Positions 17,672-26,583 are shown, numbered from the stretch's first letter. The stretch: DNA of 42,591 nucleotides from Bacteroides sp. CAG:144 (GCA_000434215.1 HF999684.1:1-42591), one strand, 5' to 3'. The notes: generated from the sequence alone by a model not told the origin. A program made the numbers and translations.

Positions 17672-19522
17672 TCAAAGCAACCGCTTCGGCGACAATACCC
17701 GATAAAGGCGCATCTGACAGAGCCGGCAATCAAATTCGAGACGCAGCAACGTATCCCGATATTGCAGGAATAGCGGCTCTTTCCACACACTACCTCCCTG
17801 CGGACGAACGTTTTCCCTCGGACATCGCCCCCACTGCCTTTTCAGACAAAAACGGGTAAACATCAAGGCCACCCCCTCGACCGGTTCACATTCGTAAGCC
17901 GGTGCGATTTTCTTTACCCCGTGAGCCTGATAAAACGCCCGAGCCGACGCATTGGATACATTTCCCAAATAATCAAGCTCCGAAACCGGATATAAAGCCG
18001 ATCCTTCTTCTCTGCGACGCGAGGGACGATAAGACAGCCTCCTGACCAACATCATTCTGTCTACGGTTTCGCGCCGTAAATCGGCCAATAAAGAAGCCGG
18101 CAGAAAATATTCCTTGCTACATAAAACGTCCACCGAACGAGCCTCAAAACAAGTATCACCCAAACGAGAAAGTTGCGCTTTCTGATTTTCGATCTGTGGC
18201 GTTCGGGCTTCCTCTTTTCCCCAATCCCGGGCGACGACCGCCGAACGGCCAGAGTTATCGGTAATCTTCAATGCAAACCCGTCCTGAATTTCATAGAGCC
18301 GCAAATCGACAGGAATACGGCGTTGCGCGCTTTTTTTCTGCAATGCCTGCTCAAACAACCGGTCATAATTACGGTAAAGCAATGTGCCCGACGATATATT
18401 CAATTTCTCGAACGGATAAACCACCGCATCTTCGACCCGATTCACGCGAAAGCCCTCGAACACCCCCTTTTTATTGAGGAAACAAAGTCCGTCGCCATTA
18501 TGCAAAACCCCACTCCCCTGAATCTTCAAAACCGAACCGCGTACCTGAGCCACCCGTCCGACCGGTTCACCGAGAGACTTGGGCGTATCGGGCGACCCCA
18601 TATCCTTATCGGGACGACCATCGAAAAAATACCGAGTAAAACCCCTGTTAAAACTCTTTTGCGGCATCGGCTCAAAAGACAACTCGACCCGTCCCGAAGA
18701 AGCGGCTCTATACTCTGGGCGACGCTCAAAAATTTCATCCAGACGCCGCCGATACCATGCCGTAACATTCTTCACATACGACAACTCTTTGAGTCGCCCT
18801 TCTATCTTCAAAGAAGTCGCACCGGCATCGAGCAAAGCCTCCAACCGATCGGTACGATTCATATCTTTAAGGGAAAGCAAATGCTTGTCGCGAATAAGCG
18901 GACGACGATCGGCATCGAGCAATGTATAGGGAAGACGGCAATACTGGGCACATTCCCCGCGATTGGCGCTTCGTCCCGAAAGAGCACGACTCAGATAACA
19001 TTGTCCGCTATAACTGACACACAAAGCTCCATGCACAAAAACTTCCAACTCCACCGGCACCATCTCGGCAATGGTACGTATCTGCTCACCCGATAATTCC
19101 CGGGCCAGCACGACACGCGAAAACCCCGCATCGTAAAGGAAACGCACTTTTTCCACCGTACGATTATCGGTTTGCGTACTGGCATGAAGGGCAATAGGAG
19201 GTATATCGAGACGCAAGACACCCATATCCTGCACGATAAGCGCATCGACACCCACCCGATAAAGTTCGGCGATAAGCCGCTCAGCAAGTTTCAGTTCATC
19301 GTCATAAAGCAACGTATTCAAAGTAACATATACACGAGCCTCGTATCGATGTGCAAAATCGACCAATCGGGCAATATCGTTCACACTGTTTGCCGCCGCC
19401 GCTCTCGCACCGAAACAAGGACCGCCGATATACACGGCATCGGCCCCATGCAAAACAGCTTCGATACCTATATCGGCCGTCTTGGCGGGAGCCAACAATT
19501 CGATAGGGCGGGATACATTCAT
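17672..19522 (-). CDS. U32-family protein, likely RlhA-type rRNA hydroxylase
   Basis: A 616-residue member of the U32 (collagenase-like) family. The N-terminal part has ELLAPAKTADIGIEAVLHGA and DAVYIGG; the signature region contains FVHGALCVSYSGQCYLSR, and the cluster NRGECAQYCRLPY supplies cysteines that bind an iron-sulfur cluster in related enzymes. The long C-terminal half matches the DUF3656-containing subgroup, which includes E. coli RlhA (23S rRNA C2501 hydroxylation); TrhP is the shorter tRNA relative. Length favours RlhA, but exact substrate is inferred. ATG 19522 overlaps the metA stop (ATGA), so the two are coupled. Confidence 0.88.
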   Translation of the reverse strand: MNVSRPIELLAPAKTADIGIEAVLHGADAVYIGGPCFGARAAAANSVNDIARLVDFAHRYEARVYVTLNTLLYDDELKLAERLIAELYRVGVDALIVQDMGVLRLDIPPIALHASTQTDNRTVEKVRFLYDAGFSRVVLARELSGEQIRTIAEMVPVELEVFVHGALCVSYSGQCYLSRALSGRSANRGECAQYCRLPYTLLDADRRPLIRDKHLLSLKDMNRTDRLEALLDAGATSLKIEGRLKELSYVKNVTAWYRRRLDEIFERRPEYRAASSGRVELSFEPMPQKSFNRGFTRYFFDGRPDKDMGSPDTPKSLGEPVGRVAQVRGSVLKIQGSGVLHNGDGLCFLNKKGVFEGFRVNRVEDAVVYPFEKLNISSGTLLYRNYDRLFEQALQKKSAQRRIPVDLRLYEIQDGFALKITDNSGRSAVVARDWGKEEARTPQIENQKAQLSRLGDTCFEARSVDVLCSKEYFLPASLLADLRRETVDRMMLVRRLSYRPSRRREEGSALYPVSELDYLGNVSNASARAFYQAHGVKKIAPAYECEPVEGVALMFTRFCLKRQWGRCPRENVRPQGGSVWKEPLFLQYRDTLLRLEFDCRLCQMRLYRVLSPKRLL

Positions 19523-20442
19523 CGGATTTCTTCGATATTATAGGGAGTTTCCTGATAAACGTAGTAGTTGAGCCAGTTGGAAAACAACAAATTGGCATGT
19601 GCACGCCAACGCACCAACGCAGCCTCATCGGGATCATCGTTCCGAAAATAATTCTGCGGCATTTCGATAGGCAACCCTTTTGCCAAATCCCGACGATACT
19701 CGTTACCGAGCGTATCGGGTGCATATTCGGAATGCCCTGTAAGGAAAATTTCCCTGCCTCCGCGGGCTATGATGACAGCCGGCCCCGAAACCTCACCCTC
19801 GGCCATAATGGTCAACTCACGACACTTCCGCACATCTTCGGTACGTATCGCCGTATGCCGGCTATGCGGTATATAAAATTCATCGTCGAACCCACGAAAC
19901 AACGGGGCCGTTTTTCCCACTTCGGAAATCTGATGAAGAAAAACGCCAAAAAGTTTTTTCTCCAACGGATATTTGGGAATACCGTAATAATGATACAACC
20001 CAGCCTGCGCCGCCCAACAAATATACATGGTCGACGTAACATGTGTCCGAGCCCAGTCGAATATAAAAGAGACTTCGTCCCAATAAGAAACCGCCTCAAA
20101 AGCCATCTGTTCGACGGGAGCTCCGGTAATAATCATTCCATCGTAACGTCGATCGCATATTTCCGAAAACTCTTTATAAAAAGCCCTCATGTGCTCGACC
20201 GGCGTATTTTTAGAAACATGACCGGAGATTTTCAGAAAATCGATTTCGAGCTGTAACGGAGTATTAGACAACAATCTTATAAGGTCGGTTTCGGTCGTTA
20301 TCTTCAACGGCATGAGATTGAGGATAATAATACGCAGTGGCCGTATATCCTGAGCGGAAGCCCTCTGCGAATCCATGACAAATATATTTTCCGACTTCAA
20401 TATTTCGACGGCCGGCAATTTCGACGGTATATTTAACGGCAT
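19519..20442 (-). CDS. metA: Homoserine O-acyltransferase MetA, probably acetyl-CoA type
   Basis: MetA activates homoserine for methionine synthesis. The 307-residue protein has the catalytic cysteine at Cys142 (in YICWAAQAGLYHYYG), the downstream histidine in TGHSEYAP, and a glutamate in the same region. Residue 111, in GAPVEQMAF, is glutamate. In this family Glu111 goes with acetyl-CoA use and Gly111 with succinyl-CoA use, so the product is probably O-acetylhomoserine even though the family is usually named succinyltransferase. The start is ATG 20442; the frame extends 8 codons further to 20466, but that would begin inside the -7 box. It is followed by the U32 gene with a 4-bp overlap. Confidence 0.94.
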   Translation of the reverse strand: MPLNIPSKLPAVEILKSENIFVMDSQRASAQDIRPLRIIILNLMPLKITTETDLIRLLSNTPLQLEIDFLKISGHVSKNTPVEHMRAFYKEFSEICDRRYDGMIITGAPVEQMAFEAVSYWDEVSFIFDWARTHVTSTMYICWAAQAGLYHYYGIPKYPLEKKLFGVFLHQISEVGKTAPLFRGFDDEFYIPHSRHTAIRTEDVRKCRELTIMAEGEVSGPAVIIARGGREIFLTGHSEYAPDTLGNEYRRDLAKGLPIEMPQNYFRNDDPDEAALVRWRAHANLLFSNWLNYYVYQETPYNIEEIR

Positions 20443-20463
20443 ATCTTTTTCTTTATAACCGCA

Positions 20464-20471
20464 CAAAAGTA
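20464..20471 (-). promoter_or_regulatory. -7 box for metA
   Basis: The minus strand reads TACTTTTG, a perfect TAnnTTTG. Transcription would begin about 15 nt before ATG 20442. No TTTG is seen at -33. I found no SAM-riboswitch-like structure in so short a leader. Confidence 0.55.
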
Positions 20472-20595
20472 CAATAAAAAAACAGAAGGACGAAATGCAT
20501 CTAAGGGCAATAGTATAGTATACAAAAAATGCAAAATTCTTTTTAAACAGATAGCAAAAAGATTATCAAATAGACATTATTATTGACAAAATAGT

Positions 20596-20603
20596 TATAT
20601 TTG
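20596..20603 (+). promoter_or_regulatory. -7 box for asnA
   Basis: TATATTTG matches TAnnTTTG exactly, and the start of transcription would be near 20610, about 90 nt before the asnA ATG. A -33 TTTG is not visible. Confidence 0.6.
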
Positions 20604-20622
20604 TCCCCAAAAGAAGGACAAA
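20600..20622 (+). promoter_or_regulatory. Inverted repeat over the asnA transcription start
   Basis: TTTGTCC (20600-20606) and GGACAAA (20616-20622) are perfect 7-bp arms around a 9-nt spacer. The repeat begins inside the -7 box and is centred on the predicted start site, which is where a repressor operator would lie. No regulator gene is nearby. Confidence 0.4.
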
Positions 20623-20699
20623 GCAACAGTAAAAAAATGAACGTCGTCTTCGGCAAACATGCAATGAATTAAAATACAATAATATACAATAGAAAAAAA

Positions 20700-21734
20700 A
20701 TGGCACTAATCATACCGAAACACTACACCCCGAAATTATTGCCCGAGACAACCGAGCAAGCCATCAAGGGGCTAAAAGAAAGTTTCCAACGGGCATTGGC
20801 AAAAAATCTGAATCTCCGCCGCGTTACAGCCCCTCTGTTCGTCCTTTCCGGCACAGGTATCAACGACGATCTCAACGGAACGGAACGCGCGGTAAAATTT
20901 CCCATAAAATGCATGGAAGACCGCCAAGCCGAGGTCGTTCACTCACTGGCAAAATGGAAGCGGCTGAAACTCGGAGCCTACCGCATCGCTCCGGGATACG
21001 GGCTATACACCGATATGAATGCAATCCGTTCCGATGAAGACCTCGACAATTTGCACTCTCTCTATGTCGACCAATGGGATTGGGAAAAAAGTATCACCGA
21101 GGCCGACCGCACTCTCGAATACCTGAAAGAAACCGTTCGCAAAATATATAAAGCACTGAAAGACACCGAGGCCGAGCTCTATGAAATCCACCCGCACATC
21201 ACACCGATGCTTCCCGAGGAGATAGCATTCATACACTCGGAAGAATTATTGCAGATGTACCCGGGTCTTTCGCCCAAAGCCAGAGAATATGAAGCTGCCC
21301 GAAAATACGGAGCGATTTTCATCATCGGCATAGGCCGAGAATTATCGAACGGAGAACCCCACGACGGACGCGCCCCCGACTATGATGACTGGACAACGCA
21401 AAACTCGGACGGATATTTCGGTCTTAACGGAGATATTATTTTATGGAACAGTGTTCTGGAATGCCCGTTCGAAATTTCATCGATGGGAATCCGCGTAGAT
21501 GAAAAGGCTTTACGCAAACAACTGGAAATATGCGGTTGCACCGACCGTCTGAATCTTGATTTCCACAAAGCCCTCCTACACGGCGATATGCCCCTTTCCA
21601 TCGGTGGCGGCATCGGACAATCGCGTCTATGCATGTATTTGTTGCAAAAAGCCCATATCGGAGAGGTCCAGGCCAGCATCTGGCCCGAAGAACAGATTGC
21701 GGAATGTGCCCGCCACAATATATTTCTGCTTTGA
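20700..21734 (+). CDS. asnA: Aspartate-ammonia ligase (asparagine synthetase A)
   Basis: AsnA makes asparagine from aspartate, ammonium and ATP. The 344-residue protein has the class II aminoacyl-tRNA-synthetase-like fold with PLFVLSGTGINDDLNGTERA near the N terminus, KRLKLGAYRIAPGYGLYTDM, WTTQNSDGYFGLNGDI in the middle and GGGIGQSRLCMYLL near the C terminus. Length is standard. The gene stands alone with its own promoter and terminator and is divergent from metA, so aspartate-family amino acid genes sit back to back here. Confidence 0.96.
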   Translation: MALIIPKHYTPKLLPETTEQAIKGLKESFQRALAKNLNLRRVTAPLFVLSGTGINDDLNGTERAVKFPIKCMEDRQAEVVHSLAKWKRLKLGAYRIAPGYGLYTDMNAIRSDEDLDNLHSLYVDQWDWEKSITEADRTLEYLKETVRKIYKALKDTEAELYEIHPHITPMLPEEIAFIHSEELLQMYPGLSPKAREYEAARKYGAIFIIGIGRELSNGEPHDGRAPDYDDWTTQNSDGYFGLNGDIILWNSVLECPFEISSMGIRVDEKALRKQLEICGCTDRLNLDFHKALLHGDMPLSIGGGIGQSRLCMYLLQKAHIGEVQASIWPEEQIAECARHNIFLL

Positions 21735-21757
21735 TACTAAGGATTTCTTAGGCATAA

Positions 21758-21787
21758 AAAAGGGAGACATCGAAATGCCTCCCTTTT
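21758..21787. terminator. Bidirectional terminator, asnA / DUF3332 gene
   Basis: AAAAGGGAG (21758-21766) pairs with CTCCCTTTT (21779-21787), with part of the internal 12 nt able to pair further. It sits between convergent genes and carries A/T runs on both sides. Confidence 0.75.
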
Positions 21788-21804
21788 CTGTGTTTTATCC
21801 TAAA

Positions 21805-22332
21805 TTATTTACATGCCATATATGCACCAGCCATGGCTTTATATGCCATCAATCCGGCCTCGGATTTTTCGATTGTTACCATCTCGCCTTCTCCCGCATA
21901 AACACTTACATGATTGTCGTCAACAAAAGTCATGAATGTAACACCTTCAACGGCCCAAGAGTTTTCTTCGCTGTTATAGGTCAATTCTACTTTTTCCTGA
22001 GTAGCCTCATCGGTGATAACATATCCGTTTTGATTCGACTCTACCAGATAGTTGCCGTTCTCACCTTTGATATGCTTCACATTATCGGCCATAGGATTGC
22101 TACCTGTCCAAAATTCGATAGAGTTGATCACCAAAGCATCTGCAATAAGAGAAACTTCATAAACCGGCAAAATGCAGAAAGCCACAAATACAACCTCATT
22201 TACCCATTTTTCTCCTACGCCTTTATTCCACGAAAACAGTTTATTGGTCAAGCCAAAAGAACCGATACACGAGGAAAACATAAGACTTCCGCTCAAAAGT
22301 ACGGCGGCAGCCACCACCAATTTCTTTTTCAT
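21805..22332 (-). CDS. DUF3332-type lipoprotein
   Basis: A 175-residue protein with a lipoprotein signal ending FSSC (Cys22) and no known function. Features typical of DUF3332 proteins are SSCIGSFGLTNKLFSWN right after the cysteine, the tryptophan-rich start of the mature chain and a hydrophobic segment (EVVFVAFCILPVYEVSLIAD) at about residues 46-65. The rest is predicted beta strand. It is probably anchored in the envelope. It is a single-gene unit with its own -7 box and shares a terminator with asnA. Confidence 0.82.
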   Translation of the reverse strand: MKKKLVVAAAVLLSGSLMFSSCIGSFGLTNKLFSWNKGVGEKWVNEVVFVAFCILPVYEVSLIADALVINSIEFWTGSNPMADNVKHIKGENGNYLVESNQNGYVITDEATQEKVELTYNSEENSWAVEGVTFMTFVDDNHVSVYAGEGEMVTIEKSEAGLMAYKAMAGAYMACK

Positions 22333-22364
22333 AATATCATTTTTTTGAATTAGGTAATAATATG

Positions 22365-22372
22365 CAAATGTA
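22365..22372 (-). promoter_or_regulatory. -7 box for the DUF3332 gene
   Basis: The minus strand reads TACATTTG, a perfect TAnnTTTG, with transcription starting about 25 nt before the ATG. No -33 TTTG is visible. Confidence 0.55.
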
Positions 22373-22420
22373 TATACATTTTCTTAGAATTCATAGAATA
22401 TTCTACACTTTTTATACAAA

Positions 22421-23308
22421 TTATCCTTTATCCGAAGGTAAAATACCTTGTTTCTGTAACCATCGCCACATGAGTGTCGGCCACAAATCATAATAAGAGA
22501 ATGTAGGGCGACACCCCCAGCCATGTCCCCCTTCGGGGAAAATATACATCGACGAGGATATTCCTTTTTCTTTCATAACAGAATACATCTGTATACTGTT
22601 TGCCGGAGGTACACTTTTATCGTCATCGCTCAATAAAAAAAGTGCGGGCGGAGTATCTTCCGAAACCTGCAATTCATTGGAATATAGAGCAATTAAATCG
22701 GCATTATTCTTTTGATTGCCCAGTAAATTATCCCGAGAACCTTTGTGCGTATACTCCCCCATCGTTACGACCGGATAAAAAAGCAACATAAAATCGGGAC
22801 GACATGTCGAGTCGCAGTGCGTACCGAGCGTCGACGCCAAATGCCCGCCGGCCGAAAACCCCGCGATACCCACTTTGCCGGGATCGATACCCCAATCGGC
22901 AGCATTCGCCCGCACGATACGCATCGATTCCTGAGCATCGGCAAGAGGCACGGCATGATGACCGTTAGGCAAACGATACTTCAATATGATACCCGCAACA
23001 CCTTTCTCTGCAAGCATCCGGGCAAAAAGCACTCCCTCATGCTGCATGGCCTGACGAGCATATCCGCCACCGGGACAAATCACCACCGCGGCTCCGGTAT
23101 TTTTTTCCGGGGTCGGTAAATACACAAAAAGTTCTGCCGTACGCGCATTCAGCACACGCCCTTCCTTAGTCATCTTCTCGTCGGCTGTTATACCATTATC
23201 TTCGGCCGGGCCGTCGGGCCAAACCTTAACAGTAAAGGGCTCTTGCGCCCACGATACCATGCTTACGGCCAACGCAGCCAGCAAACCCATCATTTTTCTT
23301 TTTATCAT
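22421..23308 (-). CDS. Secreted alpha/beta hydrolase (acetylesterase-like)
   Basis: A 295-residue protein with a signal peptide (hydrophobic residues ~6-20, likely cut after SWA). The oxyanion region is CPGGGYARQ (79-87), the nucleophile elbow is GFSAGGH with Ser152, an acidic group DDDKSV (228-233) supplies the likely Asp, and EGGHGWG carries His262. This layout is that of BD-FAE/Aes-like esterases, many of which remove acetyl or feruloyl groups from plant polysaccharides in gut Bacteroidales. Its substrate is not known. It is divergent from the Dabb gene and not in a polysaccharide utilisation locus in this window. Confidence 0.88.
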   Translation of the reverse strand: MIKRKMMGLLAALAVSMVSWAQEPFTVKVWPDGPAEDNGITADEKMTKEGRVLNARTAELFVYLPTPEKNTGAAVVICPGGGYARQAMQHEGVLFARMLAEKGVAGIILKYRLPNGHHAVPLADAQESMRIVRANAADWGIDPGKVGIAGFSAGGHLASTLGTHCDSTCRPDFMLLFYPVVTMGEYTHKGSRDNLLGNQKNNADLIALYSNELQVSEDTPPALFLLSDDDKSVPPANSIQMYSVMKEKGISSSMYIFPEGGHGWGCRPTFSYYDLWPTLMWRWLQKQGILPSDKG

Positions 23309-23365
23309 ATCATCTTTTAGTTAATAGAATTTCCATATCAAAAAAATCTACTATTTTTGCCACAA

Positions 23366-23373
23366 TAGATTTG
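23366..23373 (+). promoter_or_regulatory. -7 box for the Dabb-amylase pair
   Basis: TAGATTTG matches TAnnTTTG and lies 22 bp before the ATG at 23396. A second match, TATTTTTG at 23352-23359, is an alternative. Confidence 0.45.
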
Positions 23374-23395
23374 CGAATATACAAAATTTCAAGTC

Positions 23396-23695
23396 ATGAT
23401 TAAACATATCGTCCTTTTTAAATTAAAAACCGACCTTTCTTCTGACGAGAAGAAAAGCATTGCGCAAAATTTCAAAAACGCGCTGGAATCCCTAAAAGGA
23501 AAAATCCCTTGCCTCTTATCCATAGAAGTAGGAGTAAACGAGAATGCGGAAGAATCTTACGATATAGCTCTGACGACCACATTCGAGACATTCGACGATC
23601 TGCACAACTACGCGCAGCACCCCGACCACGTGGCAGCGACACAAATCATCAAAGATGCCAAAGAATCGCGCGCTTGCGTCGACTATATCATTTGA
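23396..23695 (+). CDS. Dabb-family (stress-responsive A/B barrel) protein
   Basis: A 99-residue protein with the Dabb hallmarks: MIKHIVLFKLK at the start, a central strand with YDIALTTTFETFDDLHNY, and HPDHVAA near the end. These proteins form dimeric alpha-beta barrels; functions vary and are mostly unknown. It is followed after 17 bp by a GH13 enzyme gene, so both are probably on one transcript. There is no signal peptide, so it is cytoplasmic. Confidence 0.9.
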   Translation: MIKHIVLFKLKTDLSSDEKKSIAQNFKNALESLKGKIPCLLSIEVGVNENAEESYDIALTTTFETFDDLHNYAQHPDHVAATQIIKDAKESRACVDYII

Positions 23696-23712
23696 AATAC
23701 CCGCACCGTTCT

Positions 23713-25449
23713 ATGAAACAAGAGAAAATCATTATCTACCAACTCTTACCGCGCCTTTTCGGGAATACGACAACAGACTGTGTATCCAACGGATCGATCG
23801 AAAAAAACGGCGTAGGAAAACTAAACGACATATCGCCCAAAGCCTTACGGGAAATAGCTCGTTTAGGCTGCACCCACATATGGTATACAGGTGTCATCGA
23901 ACACGCCACACAAACCGACTACTCCCGATACGGAATCGCCACCGACAATCCTCATGTCGTCAAAGGCAAAGCAGGATCACCGTATGCCATAAAGGATTAT
24001 TATGACATCGATCCCGACCTCGCCGTAAATGTTCCCGACCGTATGCAGGAATTCGAGGCACTCATAGAACGTACACATCAAAATAAATTGAAAGCGATTA
24101 TCGACTTCGTACCCAATCACGTGGCACGCCAATACCGATCCGACGCCAAACCCGACGGTATCACGGACTTAGGCAGTCGCGACAACACGGCTCATGCATT
24201 TGATACGCACAACAATTTTTATTACATTCCAGGACAAGAATTTTCCCCGCATTTCGATATCGGAGAAGGAGCGACCCGGTACAACGAATTTCCTGCCAAA
24301 GCAACCGGGAACGACTGTTTTTCCCCCTCACCGGGACAAAACGATTGGTATGAAACCGTAAAATTGAACTACGGCGTCGATTACCTCAACTGCATGAAAA
24401 AAAATTTCGACCCGATACCTGACACTTGGGAAAAAATGAGAGATATTCTACTCTTTTGGGCCGGAAAAAACATCGATGGATTCCGATGCGACATGGCCGA
24501 GATGGTGCCGGTGGAATTCTGGGGTTGGGCCATACCTCAAATCAAACAACAATACCCATACTTGATTTTCATTGCCGAAGTATATAATCCCTGCGAATAC
24601 CGCAACTACCTGCATAACGGACATTTCGACTACCTTTACGACAAAGTGGGGCTCTACGACCTTTTACGCAATATCGTAAACGGGCACGCTTCATCGCTGC
24701 AAATAAGCCATTGCTGGCAATCGCTCGAAGGCATCAATACCGATATGGTAAATTTTCTGGAAAACCACGACGAGCAACGTGTCGCCTCCCCTCAAAACGC
24801 CGGAGATCCGTTCAAAGCATATCCCGCCCTCATCGTATCGGCGATGATGAACAGGAATCCTTTTCTGCTTTATTTCGGCCAAGAGCTGGGAGAACCGGGC
24901 ACCGATGCCGAAGGGTTCAGCGGATACGACGGCCGCACCACGATTTTCGATTATTGGAGCGTTCCTTCTATACGCAACTGGTACAACAACGGCCGATGCA
25001 ACGATACCCTGCTCACCGACGATCAAAAGCGGCTGAGAGAAATGTACCGACAAGTTCTCACCCTCTGCAATAAAGAGGGGGCTCTGAGAGAAGGAGATTT
25101 TTTCGACCTGATGTATGTCAATTTCGACAACGAGCATTTCGATGCCAAGCACAATTACGCATTTTTAAGAAAGTATAAAAACGATCTTCTCCTCATAGCC
25201 GTCAATTTCAATGCATGGCCTGCCAATACCGAAATATGCATACCTCAACACGCCTTCGATTGTTGGAATATGATTCCCGGCGAATACGAATGCGAAGAGC
25301 TGCTAAGAGGAGAAAAAACCGCCAAAAACATTTCTCCCGACAGACCGTTCGAGACATCGATACATGCTTATGGCGCCGTCGCATGGAAATGCAAAATAAA
25401 GACGACCCGAATTAACACGAAAAAAAGCACCTTAACAGACATAAAATAA
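23713..25449 (+). CDS. GH13 alpha-amylase family enzyme, cytoplasmic
   Basis: A 578-residue protein without a signal peptide. The four GH13 regions are present: AIIDFVPNH (region I), GFRCDMAEM with the nucleophile Asp (II), FIAEVY with the acid Glu (III) and FLENHDEQR with the transition-state Asp (IV). The start of the barrel is IIYQLLPRLFGNTTTD, and a domain B-like insert follows region I. The subfamily, and so the exact alpha-glucan substrate, cannot be told. I use ATG 23713, where the barrel begins; the frame extends back to 23509, but that part overlaps the Dabb gene. The last ~20 residues are basic and low in complexity. Confidence 0.92.
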   Translation: MKQEKIIIYQLLPRLFGNTTTDCVSNGSIEKNGVGKLNDISPKALREIARLGCTHIWYTGVIEHATQTDYSRYGIATDNPHVVKGKAGSPYAIKDYYDIDPDLAVNVPDRMQEFEALIERTHQNKLKAIIDFVPNHVARQYRSDAKPDGITDLGSRDNTAHAFDTHNNFYYIPGQEFSPHFDIGEGATRYNEFPAKATGNDCFSPSPGQNDWYETVKLNYGVDYLNCMKKNFDPIPDTWEKMRDILLFWAGKNIDGFRCDMAEMVPVEFWGWAIPQIKQQYPYLIFIAEVYNPCEYRNYLHNGHFDYLYDKVGLYDLLRNIVNGHASSLQISHCWQSLEGINTDMVNFLENHDEQRVASPQNAGDPFKAYPALIVSAMMNRNPFLLYFGQELGEPGTDAEGFSGYDGRTTIFDYWSVPSIRNWYNNGRCNDTLLTDDQKRLREMYRQVLTLCNKEGALREGDFFDLMYVNFDNEHFDAKHNYAFLRKYKNDLLLIAVNFNAWPANTEICIPQHAFDCWNMIPGEYECEELLRGEKTAKNISPDRPFETSIHAYGAVAWKCKIKTTRINTKKSTLTDIK

Positions 25450-25461
25450 CGATATTCTTGT

Positions 25462-25469
25462 TACCTTTG
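25462..25469 (+). promoter_or_regulatory. -7 box for prs
   Basis: TACCTTTG is a perfect TAnnTTTG. Transcription would start near 25476, about 30 nt before ATG 25507. No -33 TTTG is visible. Confidence 0.55.
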
Positions 25470-25506
25470 CCGGAGAATATCAAAAACCTTTCCAAGAAAG
25501 AAAAAA

Positions 25507-26445
25507 ATGATCCAGAGACCGCCATTCAAGGTTTTCGCCGGAACAAATACTCGTTATCTGGCCGAAAAAATCTGTAACTCATTAGGTTGCGAATTAGGAA
25601 AAATGAACATTCAGCATTTTGCTGACGGTGAATTTTCGGTGTCTTTTGAAGAATCGATTCGCGGTTGCCAAGTATTTTTGATCCAATCGACTTATCCCAA
25701 CGCCGACAATTTGATGGAGCTTCTCCTTATGATCGACGCTGCCAAACGCGCTTCGGCCGATTCGATTATCGCCGTAACCCCCTATTTCGGATGGGCACGG
25801 CAAGACCGTAAAGACAAACCCCGCGTATCGATCGCCGCCAAACTGATCGCCGACCTTCTGAGCGTGGCCGGTATCGACCGCCTCATTACAATGGACTTGC
25901 ATGCCGATCAGATTCAGGGCTTCTTCAATGTTCCGGTCGATCACCTTTACGCATCGACCGTCTTCGGCGAATACATCAAATCACTCAAACTCAAAGACAT
26001 GGTTATCGCATCACCCGATGTCGGCGGTTCAAAACGAGCAAACTCGTATGCCAAGTATTTCGGTGTACCCTTGGTATTATGTCATAAATCGAGAGCCAAA
26101 GCCAACGAAGTCGAGAGTATGACCGTCATCGGAGATGTCAAAGACAAAAACGTCATTCTCGTAGACGATATGGTCGATACCGCCGGAACAATCACCAAAG
26201 CTGCCGATCTGATGATAAGCAAAGGCGCTCTTTCTGTCCGCGCCATCGCCAGCCATGCCGTGATGTCCGACCCCGCAACATCGCGTGTTACAGAATCGAA
26301 AATGACTGAAATGATATTTACCGACAGTATTCCCTACTATAAAAACTGTCCCAAAGTACATATCATCAGTATCGCCGATATGTTTGCCGATACAATACGG
26401 CGCGTTTACGAAAACGAATCTATCAGTTCGCAATACATTATTTAA
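25507..26445 (+). CDS. prs: Ribose-phosphate pyrophosphokinase
   Basis: Prs makes PRPP from ribose 5-phosphate and ATP, feeding purine, pyrimidine, histidine and NAD synthesis. The 312-residue protein has FAGTNTRYLAEKI at the start, FADGEFSVSFEESIRG, the ATP-binding flexible region YFGWARQDRKDKPR, and the PRPP loop ILVDDMVDTAGTI. Length and motifs are standard for class I enzymes. It is a single gene with its own -7 box and a strong terminator. Confidence 0.97.
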   Translation: MIQRPPFKVFAGTNTRYLAEKICNSLGCELGKMNIQHFADGEFSVSFEESIRGCQVFLIQSTYPNADNLMELLLMIDAAKRASADSIIAVTPYFGWARQDRKDKPRVSIAAKLIADLLSVAGIDRLITMDLHADQIQGFFNVPVDHLYASTVFGEYIKSLKLKDMVIASPDVGGSKRANSYAKYFGVPLVLCHKSRAKANEVESMTVIGDVKDKNVILVDDMVDTAGTITKAADLMISKGALSVRAIASHAVMSDPATSRVTESKMTEMIFTDSIPYYKNCPKVHIISIADMFADTIRRVYENESISSQYII

Positions 26446-26468
26446 GCGACACTTCCTCTTATCTACAC

Positions 26469-26507
26469 CGGCTTCGTTCTTTATTTTGAACGAAGCCGTT
26501 TTCTTTT
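26469..26507 (+). terminator. prs terminator
   Basis: CGGCTTCGTTC (26469-26479) pairs perfectly with GAACGAAGCCG (26488-26498) around an 8-nt loop, followed by a T-rich run. Confidence 0.88.
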
Positions 26508-26551
26508 TCTCAAAAAACTTATCGATATTTCAAAAGTTTTTCAAGTATAGA

Positions 26552-26583
26552 TTGGCTGGCTATCAAAAAATACCTTACCTTTG
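26552..26583 (+). promoter_or_regulatory. Promoter of the PCMD lipoprotein / barrel pair
   Basis: TTGG at 26552-26555 (near TTTG) is followed after 20 bp by TACCTTTG at 26576-26583. The leader would be about 105 nt, long for this region. Confidence 0.6.

Noticed and set aside
18173..19096. 307-codon frame antisense to the U32 gene
   Set aside because: Composition is typical of an antisense shadow, and the U32 motifs on the other strand are clear.
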